Source of the DNA: an uncultured Lewinella sp.
GTDB taxonomy: Bacteria; Bacteroidota; Bacteroidia; Chitinophagales; Saprospiraceae
Length of the DNA stretch: 64,000 nt
Direction of reading: 5' to 3'
NCBI GenBank assembly: GCA_937873655.1
Contig: CALMYQ010000252.1
Location: 1-64,000 of the forward strand
Below are positions 1 to 8,817 of the stretch, piece after piece (the stretch's first letter is position 1; each line of letters opens with the position of its first letter). Both the position numbers and the translations under genes were made by a program. The notes under the pieces were generated by a model, which saw nothing but the letters and a program-made list of their open reading frames with translations, did no database searches and had not been told where the DNA came from.

Positions 1-63
1 AGTCGTAAGTCGTAAGTTGTAAGTCGTAAGTTGTAAGTCGTAAGTTGTAAGTCGTGAGTCGTA
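1..63. repeat. Heptamer tandem repeat AGTYGTR, nine units
   Basis: Nine consecutive 7-bp units of the form AGT(C/T)GT(A/G) open the window and may continue upstream of it. The same units in reverse complement (ACTTACG/ACTTACA) occur at 41445-41558. The rest of the leader, 64-342, holds no convincing gene: the short open frame at 145-330 has a proline- and arginine-rich composition unlike a protein and no recognisable motif. Confidence 0.9.
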
Positions 64-342
64 AGGAAGGCTTGAACAAGCATACGACTTCTGACGTTCA
101 TTTCACGTATAAAACCCGGTTTTTTTCCACCTGAACGTTCCAAATTGATCCTCTTCGGATTCGTTTTCGGTCGAGGTCGGATTTTTAAGACACAAAGGCC
201 TTCCACTTACCTTCCCAACCGGCCCCGTTACCCGCCAAATCCGACCGACTACCCCTACCCCGTCGGTTTCCGCCACCTGTTGCCCCTACCTTTGAGGTAT
301 CGAAACAAAAACAAATTTTTTCAACCTTAAAATTTAATGATC

Positions 343-483
343 ATGAATCCTTTCAAAAAATTGGGAAAAATCATCGTTGACGTCGCTGAAACCACTACCG
401 ACATCGTAGAAGACATCGTTGACGGATCAGAGGAACCGACTCCGCAACCCAGGCGCTGCGCCACTGATTTTATCGAGGAATAA
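343..483 (+). CDS. Small acidic hypothetical peptide (46 aa)
   Basis: An ATG at 343 opens a 46-residue frame closed by TAA at 481-483. The peptide begins MNPFKKLGK, followed by an amphipathic stretch with a regular Ile/Val pattern (about residues 9-27) and an acidic, Pro-rich tail with one cysteine. Codon use resembles the neighbouring genes (GAC/ATC-rich), in contrast to the tandem repeats on both sides, which is the main reason to list it. There is no signal peptide and no family I recognise. It could be a chance ORF. Confidence 0.4.
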   Translation: MNPFKKLGKIIVDVAETTTDIVEDIVDGSEEPTPQPRRCATDFIEE

Positions 484-563
484 GCCGCATAAGTCATCAA
501 GCCGCATGAGTCATCTTACTATAATTTAAGGGTAAGATGGCTCATGCTGTCCAATTTCAGTCT

Positions 564-705
564 TCAGTTGGTCAGTTGGCAGTTGGTCAGTTGGCAGTTG
601 GTCAGTTGGCAGTTCGCCAGTTCGCCAGTTCGCCAGTTGGTCAGTTGGCAGTTCGCCAGTTCGCCAGTTGGTCAGTTGGCAGTTCGCCAGTTGGCAGTTG
701 GCAGT
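564..705. repeat. Mixed short tandem repeat (CAGTTGGT / CAGTTGGC / GTTCGCCA)
   Basis: About 140 bp made of 7- and 8-bp units related to CAGTTGG(T/C) and GTTCGCCA in irregular alternation. All overlapping frames here read low-complexity peptides and are repeat artefacts. The remaining parts of the gap (484-563 and 706-842) show no gene; a weak TATCTTTA box near 807-814 could be the -7 element for the AsmA-like gene. Confidence 0.9.
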
Positions 706-842
706 CTCACCCTTGCAACGGACACTCGGCAATGAAACAATCCTGCAATGAAGCCCTGAAACAAAATAACCCCACCCCCAAACAATTTCCATCCCCCAAA
801 ACCCTTTATCTTTAGACCCGATTTGCGGTCAACCCATTACCC

Positions 843-3440
843 ATGAAAAAATTTTTGAAGCGGTTTTTTATCATCGCAGGTATCGTTATAGCCTGCATTC
901 TCCTCCTGGCGGTCATCGTCACCAGCATTTTCGCCGACGATATCGGCAAACGGATCATCGCCGAGCTGAACAAACAACTGACCACCGAACTTGAGGTTAA
1001 GGATGTGGATATGTCGGTCATTTCCACCTTCCCCAACGCAGCGGCCAACCTCAACGGGGTCGTCCTCATGGGCGCCAACGACGACGTACTGCTCGAAGCG
1101 GAAAAGATCTCCTTCCGGCTGAGCCTTTTCAGCCTCCTGAGCAAGAAAATACGGGTGAAATCGGTGGTCGTCAGCAACGGCGCCCTCACCGTCAACATCG
1201 ATAAGCGCGGAAAGGCCAATTACGATATCTTCAAATCGGATGAAACGCCGGACACCCCCGAAACGGAAGACAAAGACGGCGGCAGCGGCCCCGTGATCAG
1301 CCTTGCCGAAGCCCGCCTGGTGGATATGCAGCTCATTTATCAGGACGAAAAAGCCGAACAGGAGATCATGGCCGAAGAGGTCAACGCCTCTTTTTCCGGC
1401 GAATTCTCAAGCTCCCAATTCGACCTCAAAAGCAAAGCCACACTGGTTTCCCGGTTTGCCGATATCGGCGAAAAACGCTTCCTGCCCGGCAAGAAACTGG
1501 GTTACGACGCCCAGATCTTCGTGGATATGGACGCCGGCAAATACGAGTTCAGGGAAGTGCAACTGGATGTCGAATCCAATACGTTTAACGTGGACGGCTC
1601 CATTGAAACCACGGACGAATCCACCTTTTTCGACCTCTTTTTCAACAGCGAAAAAAGCAGCCTCGGCGATATGATCAAACTCCTGCCCGACGAATACCTG
1701 GCTACCATGGCCGATTTCGAAAGCTCGGGCGATTTTGTGGTCAAGGCCTCCGTCAAAGGCGCTTACAACGAGCGGGAGAACCCCGAGATCAAGGCCGAGG
1801 TCAACCTGGAAGACGGCCGCATCACCAGCGAATCCATGGACGGCACCCTCAAGGATGTGTCCTTCAACGCCACCTTCGACAACGGCCGCAGCCGGAGCAA
1901 CAAGACCAGTTCATTTCACATCAAGGACTTCAAGGGCTACTTCAACCGGCAACTGCTCGAACTCAGCCTGGATGTCGACGATCTCGACGACCCGCAGATC
2001 GATTTTGCCATGGACGGCATCGTGCCCGTCGGCATGGTATACGGTTTTATCGGCGACCCGCGCATCCAGAAGGGTGGCGGCAAGATCGAGGTCAAAAACC
2101 TGGTCCTGAAAGGCCGGTACGAAGACATGATCCGAACGACCCGCATCGACCGGGTTGAGGCCGGCGGCGAACTCGAATTCGACGACGCCTACCTTCAGAT
2201 CGAGGACGAAAACCTGATGCTCGACCGGGGCATCCTCTCCCTGCACGGCAACGAACTGGCCGTCACGCAACTCGAACTGGACGGCCCCGGCAGCGAACTG
2301 GTCTTCGAAGGGAAAGCCTTCAATGTGATTCCCGTCATCTTCGCCGACTCCATCAATTCCCAGGGCGCCGAACTGGGTTTCGAAGCCCGGCTCAAGTGCA
2401 AAACCCTGGACCTGGACCGGCTGCTGAAACTGACCCTGGTAGACGAGGAGGAAGTCTCCGAAGCGACAGCCAAAGAGATCAATGTGGACTCCCTGAAAAC
2501 CGACCGCATCCAGCAGCGTGAAAAGCTCACCAGTTTTCTCAAAGGCACCTTCACCGCCGAGATCGACGAATATAACTACAACCAGATCGAAGGGAAGGAT
2601 TTCCGGGGCGAATTGAAGTTTGCCGCCAACGAAATGGCCATCACCGGTAAAACCCAGGCCATGGGCGGCGTATTCGACCTGGACGGCAACATGTACTTCC
2701 GCGACGAACCTTATCTGGTTTCCCGGCTAACCTGTACACAGGTGGACATCAAGCGCTTTTTTCAGGAATCGGAAAATTTCGGCCAGGATATCCTCACCGA
2801 GAAGAACCTGGAAGGCAACCTCGACGCCAAGATCGCCATCTACGCCTACTGGGATGAAAAGGGCAATTTCCTGATGGACAAACTCCGCATTCTCGGCGCG
2901 ATCGGCCTGATGGACGGCGAGCTGAAGGACTTCAAAATGATGGAAAACTTCTCAACTTTTGTCAAGATCAAGGATTTGCAGCAGATCAAATTCACCAATC
3001 TGCAGAATTTCTTCGAGATCAGCAACCGGAAGATCTATATCCCGGTGATGTTCATCCAGAGCAACGCCCTCAACCTCACCGTCAGCGGCGAGCACACCTT
3101 CGACCAGGAAATCGCCTATTACCTCAAGGTCAACGCCGCGCAGGTGCTGGCCAACCGGTTCAAGAGTCACGATCCGAACCTGAAGCCGCAAAAAGCCCGG
3201 AAGAAAGGCTTTTTCAACCTCCATTATGCCATTCTCGGCACGGTGGATGATTTCAACGTCAAATCCTCCAAAAGCCGCGTCACCGCCGACTTCGAGCAAA
3301 GCGAACGGCGCAAACGGGACATCCAGGCCGCCCTGGAAAAAGAATTCCATACCATCATCAAAATGGTGGACGAGCCCCAGGACTGGCGGGATATCCCGGA
3401 GAATGAGTCGGTCAGTGATGAGTTTTTGTGGGAAAACTAA
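843..3440 (+). CDS. AsmA family protein
   Basis: This 865-residue protein has one N-terminal membrane anchor (about residues 5-31, after a basic MKKFLKRFF start) followed by a long periplasmic region of repeated beta-rich segments. Such an architecture is typical of AsmA/TamB-like proteins, which bridge the envelope and influence outer-membrane lipid or protein homeostasis. The C-terminal part, with an LKIKDLQQIKF-type segment and a YIPVMFIQSNALNLTVSG-like stretch, matches the conserved AsmA C-terminal region. The start follows the repeat-containing leader, and the gene is convergent with the ATP-grasp gene. Family assignment is firm; substrate and precise role are unknown. Confidence 0.85.
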   Translation: MKKFLKRFFIIAGIVIACILLLAVIVTSIFADDIGKRIIAELNKQLTTELEVKDVDMSVISTFPNAAANLNGVVLMGANDDVLLEAEKISFRLSLFSLLSKKIRVKSVVVSNGALTVNIDKRGKANYDIFKSDETPDTPETEDKDGGSGPVISLAEARLVDMQLIYQDEKAEQEIMAEEVNASFSGEFSSSQFDLKSKATLVSRFADIGEKRFLPGKKLGYDAQIFVDMDAGKYEFREVQLDVESNTFNVDGSIETTDESTFFDLFFNSEKSSLGDMIKLLPDEYLATMADFESSGDFVVKASVKGAYNERENPEIKAEVNLEDGRITSESMDGTLKDVSFNATFDNGRSRSNKTSSFHIKDFKGYFNRQLLELSLDVDDLDDPQIDFAMDGIVPVGMVYGFIGDPRIQKGGGKIEVKNLVLKGRYEDMIRTTRIDRVEAGGELEFDDAYLQIEDENLMLDRGILSLHGNELAVTQLELDGPGSELVFEGKAFNVIPVIFADSINSQGAELGFEARLKCKTLDLDRLLKLTLVDEEEVSEATAKEINVDSLKTDRIQQREKLTSFLKGTFTAEIDEYNYNQIEGKDFRGELKFAANEMAITGKTQAMGGVFDLDGNMYFRDEPYLVSRLTCTQVDIKRFFQESENFGQDILTEKNLEGNLDAKIAIYAYWDEKGNFLMDKLRILGAIGLMDGELKDFKMMENFSTFVKIKDLQQIKFTNLQNFFEISNRKIYIPVMFIQSNALNLTVSGEHTFDQEIAYYLKVNAAQVLANRFKSHDPNLKPQKARKKGFFNLHYAILGTVDDFNVKSSKSRVTADFEQSERRKRDIQAALEKEFHTIIKMVDEPQDWRDIPENESVSDEFLWEN

Positions 3441-3442
3441 AT

Positions 3443-3522
3443 TTGAAGAATCGAGGAATCGAAGAATTGAGGAACTGAAGATTCGAGGAATCGAACGATT
3501 ACTCGATTCCTCAGTTCCTCAA
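3443..3522. repeat. Octamer repeat (GAGGAAYY) folding into a terminator-like stem
   Basis: Units related to CGAGGAAT/TGAGGAAC fill the gap between two convergent genes. Some are inverted: GAGGAATCGA at 3485-3494 pairs perfectly with TCGATTCCTC at 3503-3512, and GAGGAACT at 3469-3476 pairs with AGTTCCTC at 3513-3520. The structure ends right before the stop codon of the opposite-strand gene (3526-3528), so the repeat could act as a bidirectional terminator. Confidence 0.7.
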
Positions 3523-3525
3523 AAA

Positions 3526-4731
3526 TCAATGCGTAGGCTTATCCGGCGCCGGCGCGCTGGCATGAAACTCGTGATGGATCCGGTCCGCATATTGATGCAG
3601 CAACTCCAGGACCCTTTCCCGGCGCTCCGCCCTGACCAATAAGCCGACATGGTGTTTTTTGTTCATCCGCCAGACGATCTCGGGGTCGTTGAAGGAGGAG
3701 GTGTCGGGTTTTTCAAACCGCGAAAGGGAAATAATGATGCCCGTGTAATCCGACCGGACCGGGGGCAGCTCGTACGACTGGCCCTGGGCAACAGCGCTTT
3801 CCAGTCTGGCCCATTCAGCCCAAAGGTTGATCCCGGAGGAGGCCTCCACCAGATCGGCAATATGGGCGCCGCCTACGCGCGAAGAGGTTTCCAGAAAATA
3901 GTATTTGCCGTCGTCGTTGCAGCGGATGAATTCCGTATGGGAAGCGCTGAACCGCATGCCGAAACCTTTCATTACCTGGCCGTTGAGCTTTTGCAGGGCT
4001 TTGTCCTCCGGGCCGCCGAACGGCAGGATATGGGTCCGGAAAATGCCGCCGCCGTGCGCGACTTCAAAAGGCGTATTCAGGTATTGGGATACCCGGCAAA
4101 AGACCACCTTGCCGTCGACGGTCAGGGCGTCGGCGTGGAATACATCGCCGGGTTTGAACTGCTCGACGAGATAGCGGTGGCGGTCGTCGCCCAGTTTTTC
4201 CAGCACCGTCCAGAGTTCCTCCCTGGAGTGGATCTTTTTAATGCCGGTCGCGGAGGCTTCGGCCCGGGGCTTCACCAACCAGGGCGCCGGTACGGTAGCC
4301 GCGAAATGCTCGATGGCCTCATCGTTGAACAACGGGCAAAAAGCCGGGACGGGAATCCCTGCCTCGGCGGCCTTGGTGCGCATGGCCAGCTTGTCGCGAA
4401 AGTAGCGGGCTGTGGTTTGCCCCATGCCCGGCAGCCGGAACTCTTCCCGGAGGTAAGCGGCTTTCTCCACATCAAAATCGTCGAGGGCGACGATCCGGTC
4501 AATTTTCTTTTTCCGCATGAGCCAGGCCAGCCCTTTGGCCATATTGAACAGGTTCTCCGGGGAGTTATCGTCCCGGTCGACGTAGAAAACCTCGTCGATG
4601 GATTCCCACGGCCAGGGTTCGTTTTCCAGCGATTTTTTCGTGATCAGATAGACCGTATTGCCGGAAGCTTTGCAGGCTTTCAGAAAGGCTTCGCCTTTGA
4701 AAAAAGTAGAAATGCAGAGAAAGGATAGCAT
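3526..4731 (-). CDS. ATP-grasp domain protein
   Basis: This 401-residue protein has the order of an ATP-grasp ligase: an N-terminal Rossmann-like pre-ATP-grasp domain (about 1-100), an ATP-binding part with the LVKPRAEASATGIKKI segment (about 150-170), and the metal-binding FLETSSRVGGAHIAD stretch, equivalent to the ExxxRxGG motif of carboxylases and amino-acid ligases. The enzymes join a carboxylate to an amine or thiol with ATP; the substrate cannot be told. It is the last gene of a same-strand run with the aminopeptidase (28-bp gap) and the esterase. A peptide or amino-acid ligase is one reading suggested by the peptidase neighbour, but that is inference. Confidence 0.8.
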   Translation of the reverse strand: MLSFLCISTFFKGEAFLKACKASGNTVYLITKKSLENEPWPWESIDEVFYVDRDDNSPENLFNMAKGLAWLMRKKKIDRIVALDDFDVEKAAYLREEFRLPGMGQTTARYFRDKLAMRTKAAEAGIPVPAFCPLFNDEAIEHFAATVPAPWLVKPRAEASATGIKKIHSREELWTVLEKLGDDRHRYLVEQFKPGDVFHADALTVDGKVVFCRVSQYLNTPFEVAHGGGIFRTHILPFGGPEDKALQKLNGQVMKGFGMRFSASHTEFIRCNDDGKYYFLETSSRVGGAHIADLVEASSGINLWAEWARLESAVAQGQSYELPPVRSDYTGIIISLSRFEKPDTSSFNDPEIVWRMNKKHHVGLLVRAERRERVLELLHQYADRIHHEFHASAPAPDKPTH

Positions 4732-4759
4732 GTGCCCTAAGGTGTTTTATGCGAATGTA

Positions 4760-6229
4760 TCAGTTATTGGCGAAATTTTCAAAATATTCGATCAACAGAC
4801 GTATGCCGAAGGCCGTTGCGCTCTTTTGGGTGGCAAATTCGGAGTCATTGAACGCCACCCCGGCGATATCGAGGTGGGCCCAGGCGGGGTGATTGTCGAT
4901 AAAGGCTTCCAGGAATTTAGCCGCTCCGATGGCGCCGGCGGTCGGCCGGCCGCTGTAGTTGCGCACGTCGGCAACATCCGATTTGATGTCTTCCTTGTAC
5001 ACATCCCAGATGGGGAGTCGCCAGACGCGTTCGCCTACTTTGTCGCCGGCCTTGGTCAATTGCTCAGCCAGAGCGTCATTGTTGGCAAACAGTGCAGCCG
5101 CGTGGTACCCGAAGGTCCGCACGGCGCTCCCGGTGAGGGTTGCCAGGTCGATGAGGATATCCGGCTGAAAGTGGCGGACCGCATAAAACAGGCCGTCGGC
5201 CAGGATGAGCCGGCCTTCCGCGTCGGTGTCGATCACTTCAATGGTCTTGCCGCTGTAGGAGCCGATCACATCGCTGGGTTTCACGGCCAGGGCATCCACC
5301 GAATTCTCCGTAGAGGGCACGATGCCGATCAGGTGGACGGGCAGTTTGAGCTTGGCGGCCGTTTCCATAGCGCCCAGGACGGCAGCGGCGCCGCCCATAT
5401 CGCTTTTCATCAGGTGCATGTTGGCCGCCGGTTTGATGGACAGGCCGCCGGTATCGAACGTCACGCCTTTCCCCACTACAGCGATCTTTCCTTTGGGAGA
5501 ACCGCCTTCGGGAACGTATTCCATGATGATGAAGGCCGGCGGAAAAGCGCTGCCCTGGTTGACGGCCAGCAAGGCATGCAGGCCGGTATCCACAATCTTC
5601 TGCTTATCCCACACCTCCACCCGGTAGCCGTAGGTCCGGCCGGATTCGATGGCCCAGGCGCCCAGGTCCGTCGGCAGTTTCTTATTGCTGGGCGCGTTGA
5701 CCAGGTCAAAAATCCGCATTTGGGTTTCCGCGACGGCCATGCCGGTCCGGGCTGCTTTTGCTATATTTTCGGCGGTTACCAGGGTCAGTGCGGCGTCGGC
5801 GGAGGCCAGCGGATGTTCTTCCGTTTTCTCCGATTTGAAGGCGCCGATCTGGTAAGTGCCCAGCAGTAGACCGTTGGCGACCGCTTCGGCGGCCTGCTCC
5901 GGATTGCGCGGCGGGCAGGTCAGCAGGTCGACGGTCAGCTGAGCGTTCAGTTTTTGCTTGAATTTATGGCTGAAACTGCGGCAGGCGCGAAGGGTCTCTG
6001 CATACCCGGGGTCCTTTCCCAGCCCAAGGAGGAAATAACGAGCTTCACCTTTCCGGTGCGCGAAAACTTCGCTGTTATCGGCTTTGAACTCTTTGTGCAG
6101 TATGGCGGGAGCAATGCCCCAGGCAACGGCCAGCCGGTTAAGGGTTTCAGGCAATGCGCTGTTTTGATCCAGGGGAATCAGAGTCGTATCGGCATTAAGA
6201 TCTTGGGTATCCTTGATGGATAGTTTCAT
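4760..6229 (-). CDS. pepA: Leucyl aminopeptidase, M17 family
   Basis: The 489-residue protein is a cytosolic dinuclear metallo-aminopeptidase that releases N-terminal residues from peptides. The M17 signatures are intact: GKGVTFDTGGLSIKP and MKSDMGGAAAVLGAM supply Lys and Asp ligands, and DTDAEGRLILADGL is the family signature with the Asp/Glu ligands and catalytic Arg. An N-terminal macro-like regulatory domain occupies roughly residues 1-160. Length is normal. It lies 47 bp downstream of the esterase and 28 bp upstream of the ATP-grasp gene, so the three are probably cotranscribed. The symbol denotes the family. Confidence 0.93.
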   Translation of the reverse strand: MKLSIKDTQDLNADTTLIPLDQNSALPETLNRLAVAWGIAPAILHKEFKADNSEVFAHRKGEARYFLLGLGKDPGYAETLRACRSFSHKFKQKLNAQLTVDLLTCPPRNPEQAAEAVANGLLLGTYQIGAFKSEKTEEHPLASADAALTLVTAENIAKAARTGMAVAETQMRIFDLVNAPSNKKLPTDLGAWAIESGRTYGYRVEVWDKQKIVDTGLHALLAVNQGSAFPPAFIIMEYVPEGGSPKGKIAVVGKGVTFDTGGLSIKPAANMHLMKSDMGGAAAVLGAMETAAKLKLPVHLIGIVPSTENSVDALAVKPSDVIGSYSGKTIEVIDTDAEGRLILADGLFYAVRHFQPDILIDLATLTGSAVRTFGYHAAALFANNDALAEQLTKAGDKVGERVWRLPIWDVYKEDIKSDVADVRNYSGRPTAGAIGAAKFLEAFIDNHPAWAHLDIAGVAFNDSEFATQKSATAFGIRLLIEYFENFANN

Positions 6230-6276
6230 GTTTTTAGGCGATTTTGGGGTGAAAGCTAGCTTCTGCGTCGCCGGGG

Positions 6277-7422
6277 TCAGCCGGTCCGGGAGTTTCTATT
6301 CTTTTCACCCTGGTCAAAAAACAACCATTCTACAGCTTTTGGGAATTCCTGGCCCCATCGCGCCTCATTGTGCAGCCCCGCGGGGTCGAGGGACAGGTGG
6401 AACTCAAATTTTCCTTTGGCGCCCAGGTCTTCCAGTGCGGTAATGAACCGCTGGAGGCTGGGGCCCATGCTGGCGCTTTCCTTTTCACCGCCGTAGAGGT
6501 ACACCCTGGTTTTATAAAACTCCTCCGGCCGGGAGGCCTGCAGGATGTTGGGCGTCACCCAAAGCGAAGGGGAAAACACCAATAATTTGCTATAAACTTC
6601 CGGATATAACATGGCGGCGTAGATACTGATCAGGCCGCCCATCGAACTGCCTCCGATACCGGTGTACAATCGGTCGGAGAGCGTCCGAAACTGGCTGTCG
6701 ATATATGGTTTCAGCGTATCGGCCAGGAAGCGTACGTACTTTTTACCGTCGCCCCGGCCCAACCGCGTCCGGTAACTGGGGGTGAATTCAGCTATGCGTT
6801 CCTCATCGGCGTGATCGATCGCGATGATGATGAGCTCGCCTTTCCCGGTTTCAGCCAGTTTGGCCAGCGCCTTGTCTACGCCCCAATTGCCGAACGGAGC
6901 AAAATCGTCAAACAGGTTTTGTCCGTCCTGCAGATACAAAACGGGATATCGCTTGTCCGTTTTCTCATAGTCATGGGGTAAAAGGGCGGCAATGCGCCGG
7001 GTCTTGATCAGCTGAGGAATTTCAAACTCCTCTGAGATGATCCGGATGATCGGGAGGAATTCGGCATTGAAATCGCTTTCCTGTTCCCGCCAACGGGGAA
7101 CTTCATCCCGGTGGCTGCCTGGTTTAGGCGGCAGGGCTCTGTTGTCCCGCTCCTTGCCGTCGGCATCCAGCTCCACCGATTCCCAACCGCCCCGGGTGTA
7201 TTTGTACTCCAGCGGAGCCGGAAGCTTGCGCACGTCCGGAAACCGGAATTCAAACAGGCCGTTTCCTTTGTGTTGCATGCGGTAAGCTGCATCCCGGGTC
7301 CGCCAGTTATTAAAATTCCCCACAATATAAACCGGCCGGTTGTCATCCTCGGCTGTGTTTAATGTGATCGTCAGCTGTTTGGCTTCTTCCCTGCTTGGGT
7401 TATGCGATGCGGTTGTTTCCAT
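6277..7422 (-). CDS. Esterase (enterochelin esterase-like) with N-terminal CBM48/AMPK-type domain
   Basis: The 381-residue protein has two parts. Residues 15-95 look like an immunoglobulin-type early-set or AMPK glycogen-binding domain (VYIVGNFNNWRTRD). Residues 130-375 form an alpha/beta hydrolase of the esterase D / Fes type with the nucleophile motif GGSSMGG (Ser260) and a C-terminal catalytic His (GLHNEARW, His351). No signal peptide is visible, so it is probably cytosolic. It heads the operon with pepA and the ATP-grasp gene. Natural substrates cannot be inferred; relatives hydrolyse siderophore or acyl-sugar esters. Confidence 0.8.
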   Translation of the reverse strand: METTASHNPSREEAKQLTITLNTAEDDNRPVYIVGNFNNWRTRDAAYRMQHKGNGLFEFRFPDVRKLPAPLEYKYTRGGWESVELDADGKERDNRALPPKPGSHRDEVPRWREQESDFNAEFLPIIRIISEEFEIPQLIKTRRIAALLPHDYEKTDKRYPVLYLQDGQNLFDDFAPFGNWGVDKALAKLAETGKGELIIIAIDHADEERIAEFTPSYRTRLGRGDGKKYVRFLADTLKPYIDSQFRTLSDRLYTGIGGSSMGGLISIYAAMLYPEVYSKLLVFSPSLWVTPNILQASRPEEFYKTRVYLYGGEKESASMGPSLQRFITALEDLGAKGKFEFHLSLDPAGLHNEARWGQEFPKAVEWLFFDQGEKNRNSRTG

Positions 7423-7538
7423 TATAAATTAAAACCCGGCCGCAAATTTACAAAATAAGCGATTCTATGTGTTGTTTTTACCCCTCAATCGCAAAATTCG
7501 GTCAGTAAAGCCTTATTTTGCGCCCAAATGCAGTAACT

Positions 7539-8450
7539 ATGAGCAAGCCGGTTTTTGGAATAGACCTCGGCGGGACCAAGATCGAGGGTGTCGTACTCCC
7601 GGATTCGGATTCCATTGAGCCGATTGCCCGGATACGCGTACCAACGGAAAAGGAGAAAGGAGCCGAACATATTGCCAATCAGATTGTCAAATTGGTGAGG
7701 CTGCTGGAAGAGGAATCCGGCATAAAAGCAGAGAAGATCGGTATCGGGACACCCGGGGCCATTGACCCGCCCACCGGTCTGATGAAAAACAGCAACACCA
7801 CCTGCCTGAACGGAAGGCCCTTCCGGGACGAACTGGAGGCCGCCCTCAACCTGCCGGTCATCATGGCCAACGACGCCAACTGTTTTGCCGTTGCTGAGGC
7901 CCGGCTGGGGGTCATCCGGAAAGAAATGCCCAACGCCCGCGTGGTCTTCGGCGTTATCATGGGAACGGGTGTCGGCGGCGGGATCGTCATCGACGGCAAG
8001 GTCATCAACGGCGCGCAGGGCATTGCTGGAGAATGGGGGCATTCCTACCTCGATGATTCCGGCGGCGCCTGCTATTGCGGAAATACGGGTTGCGTGGAAA
8101 CCATCATCTCAGGGCCCGCCCTGGAACGATACTACCAAAGCCTGACCGGCAGCAAGATCGTAATGAAAGAGATCCTGGAACGATATAAGGCCTGGAATGA
8201 CCCGGCTGCCATCCAGACCATTGAACGCCTGATTCACTTCTTCGGCAAGGCAACCGCCAACCTGATCAATATTCTGGATCCCGATGCGATCGTTCTGGGC
8301 GGCGGGCTGGGCAACATTGACCTGCTGTACACCGAAGGCAGGGAAGCCGTCAAAAAATTCGTATTCAACCCCCGCCTGGATACCCCGTTCTTTCGCCCGG
8401 TCCTGGGTGACAGCGCGGGCGTTTTCGGCGCCGCAATGCTGGTGGCATAA
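7539..8450 (+). CDS. ROK family sugar kinase / glucokinase-like
   Basis: The 303-residue protein begins MSKPVFGIDLGGTKIEG, the phosphate-1 motif of ROK kinases. It contains the ROK zinc-binding segment ACYCGNTGCVETIISG preceded by GEWGH, and lacks a helix-turn-helix, so it is an enzyme rather than a NagC/Mlc-type repressor. ROK kinases phosphorylate glucose, N-acetylated sugars or fructose with ATP. The start at 7539 is chosen because the frame opened at 7518 adds only a short unconserved lead. It is divergent from the esterase operon and is followed by a strong hairpin. Confidence 0.88.
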   Translation: MSKPVFGIDLGGTKIEGVVLPDSDSIEPIARIRVPTEKEKGAEHIANQIVKLVRLLEEESGIKAEKIGIGTPGAIDPPTGLMKNSNTTCLNGRPFRDELEAALNLPVIMANDANCFAVAEARLGVIRKEMPNARVVFGVIMGTGVGGGIVIDGKVINGAQGIAGEWGHSYLDDSGGACYCGNTGCVETIISGPALERYYQSLTGSKIVMKEILERYKAWNDPAAIQTIERLIHFFGKATANLINILDPDAIVLGGGLGNIDLLYTEGREAVKKFVFNPRLDTPFFRPVLGDSAGVFGAAMLVA

Positions 8451-8453
8451 AAA

Positions 8454-8505
8454 AAGCGTTGTCAGGAAAACCTGCAACGCTTCCGGCCTGTAAGGGCCTT
8501 TTTTT
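8454..8505 (+). terminator. Intrinsic terminator after the ROK gene
   Basis: AAGCGTTG at 8454-8461 pairs with CAACGCTT at 8475-8482, extended inward by CAGG/CCTG, and a second small stem GGCC...GGCC is followed by a run of seven T at 8499-8505. It starts four bases after the ROK stop codon. Confidence 0.8.
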
Positions 8506-8650
8506 CATACTAATCCAATTTCGGCTGTTACATCGGTTAAACCAATGTTAAGTCAAAGGTAATAAGCTTATGTCAAAATGCAAAATAGGGGGTAAAAAAA
8601 ACATTCCCGAATTTTATTTGGCATATATGATTTTTTTAAATTGATGTATT

Positions 8651-8815
8651 ATGATTAAGTGGTTATTAACGATCGGGATCATCTATCTGATCTACCGGCA
8701 GGTCATGGCCGCCCCGGGCCTGAACCGGGGCGAACAACAGCCTCCGCTGAAAAACAATTCCTCCGCCGGCACCAAAGACGAAGGAGAATATATTGATTAC
8801 GAGGAAGTTGACTAA
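8651..8815 (+). CDS. Small membrane-anchored protein (54 aa), DUF4834-like
   Basis: A 54-residue frame starts MIKWLLTIGIIYLIYRQV, a single N-terminal membrane segment, and ends in an acidic tail EYIDYEEVD. This one-helix plus DYEEVD tail layout resembles the DUF4834 type of small Bacteroidota protein, an attribution made from memory of the pattern. Its TAA at 8813-8815 is two bases before the ATG of the pseudouridine synthase at 8818, which suggests translational coupling and supports it as a real gene. Function unknown. Confidence 0.65.
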   Translation: MIKWLLTIGIIYLIYRQVMAAPGLNRGEQQPPLKNNSSAGTKDEGEYIDYEEVD

Positions 8816-8817
8816 TC

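Noticed and set aside
526..815. Overlapping frames through CAGTTGG repeats
   Set aside because: Their peptides are simple translations of tandem DNA repeats.
3649..5869. Two long plus-strand frames (359 and 403 codons)
   Set aside because: Antisense to the ATP-grasp and pepA genes, with no recognisable domains.
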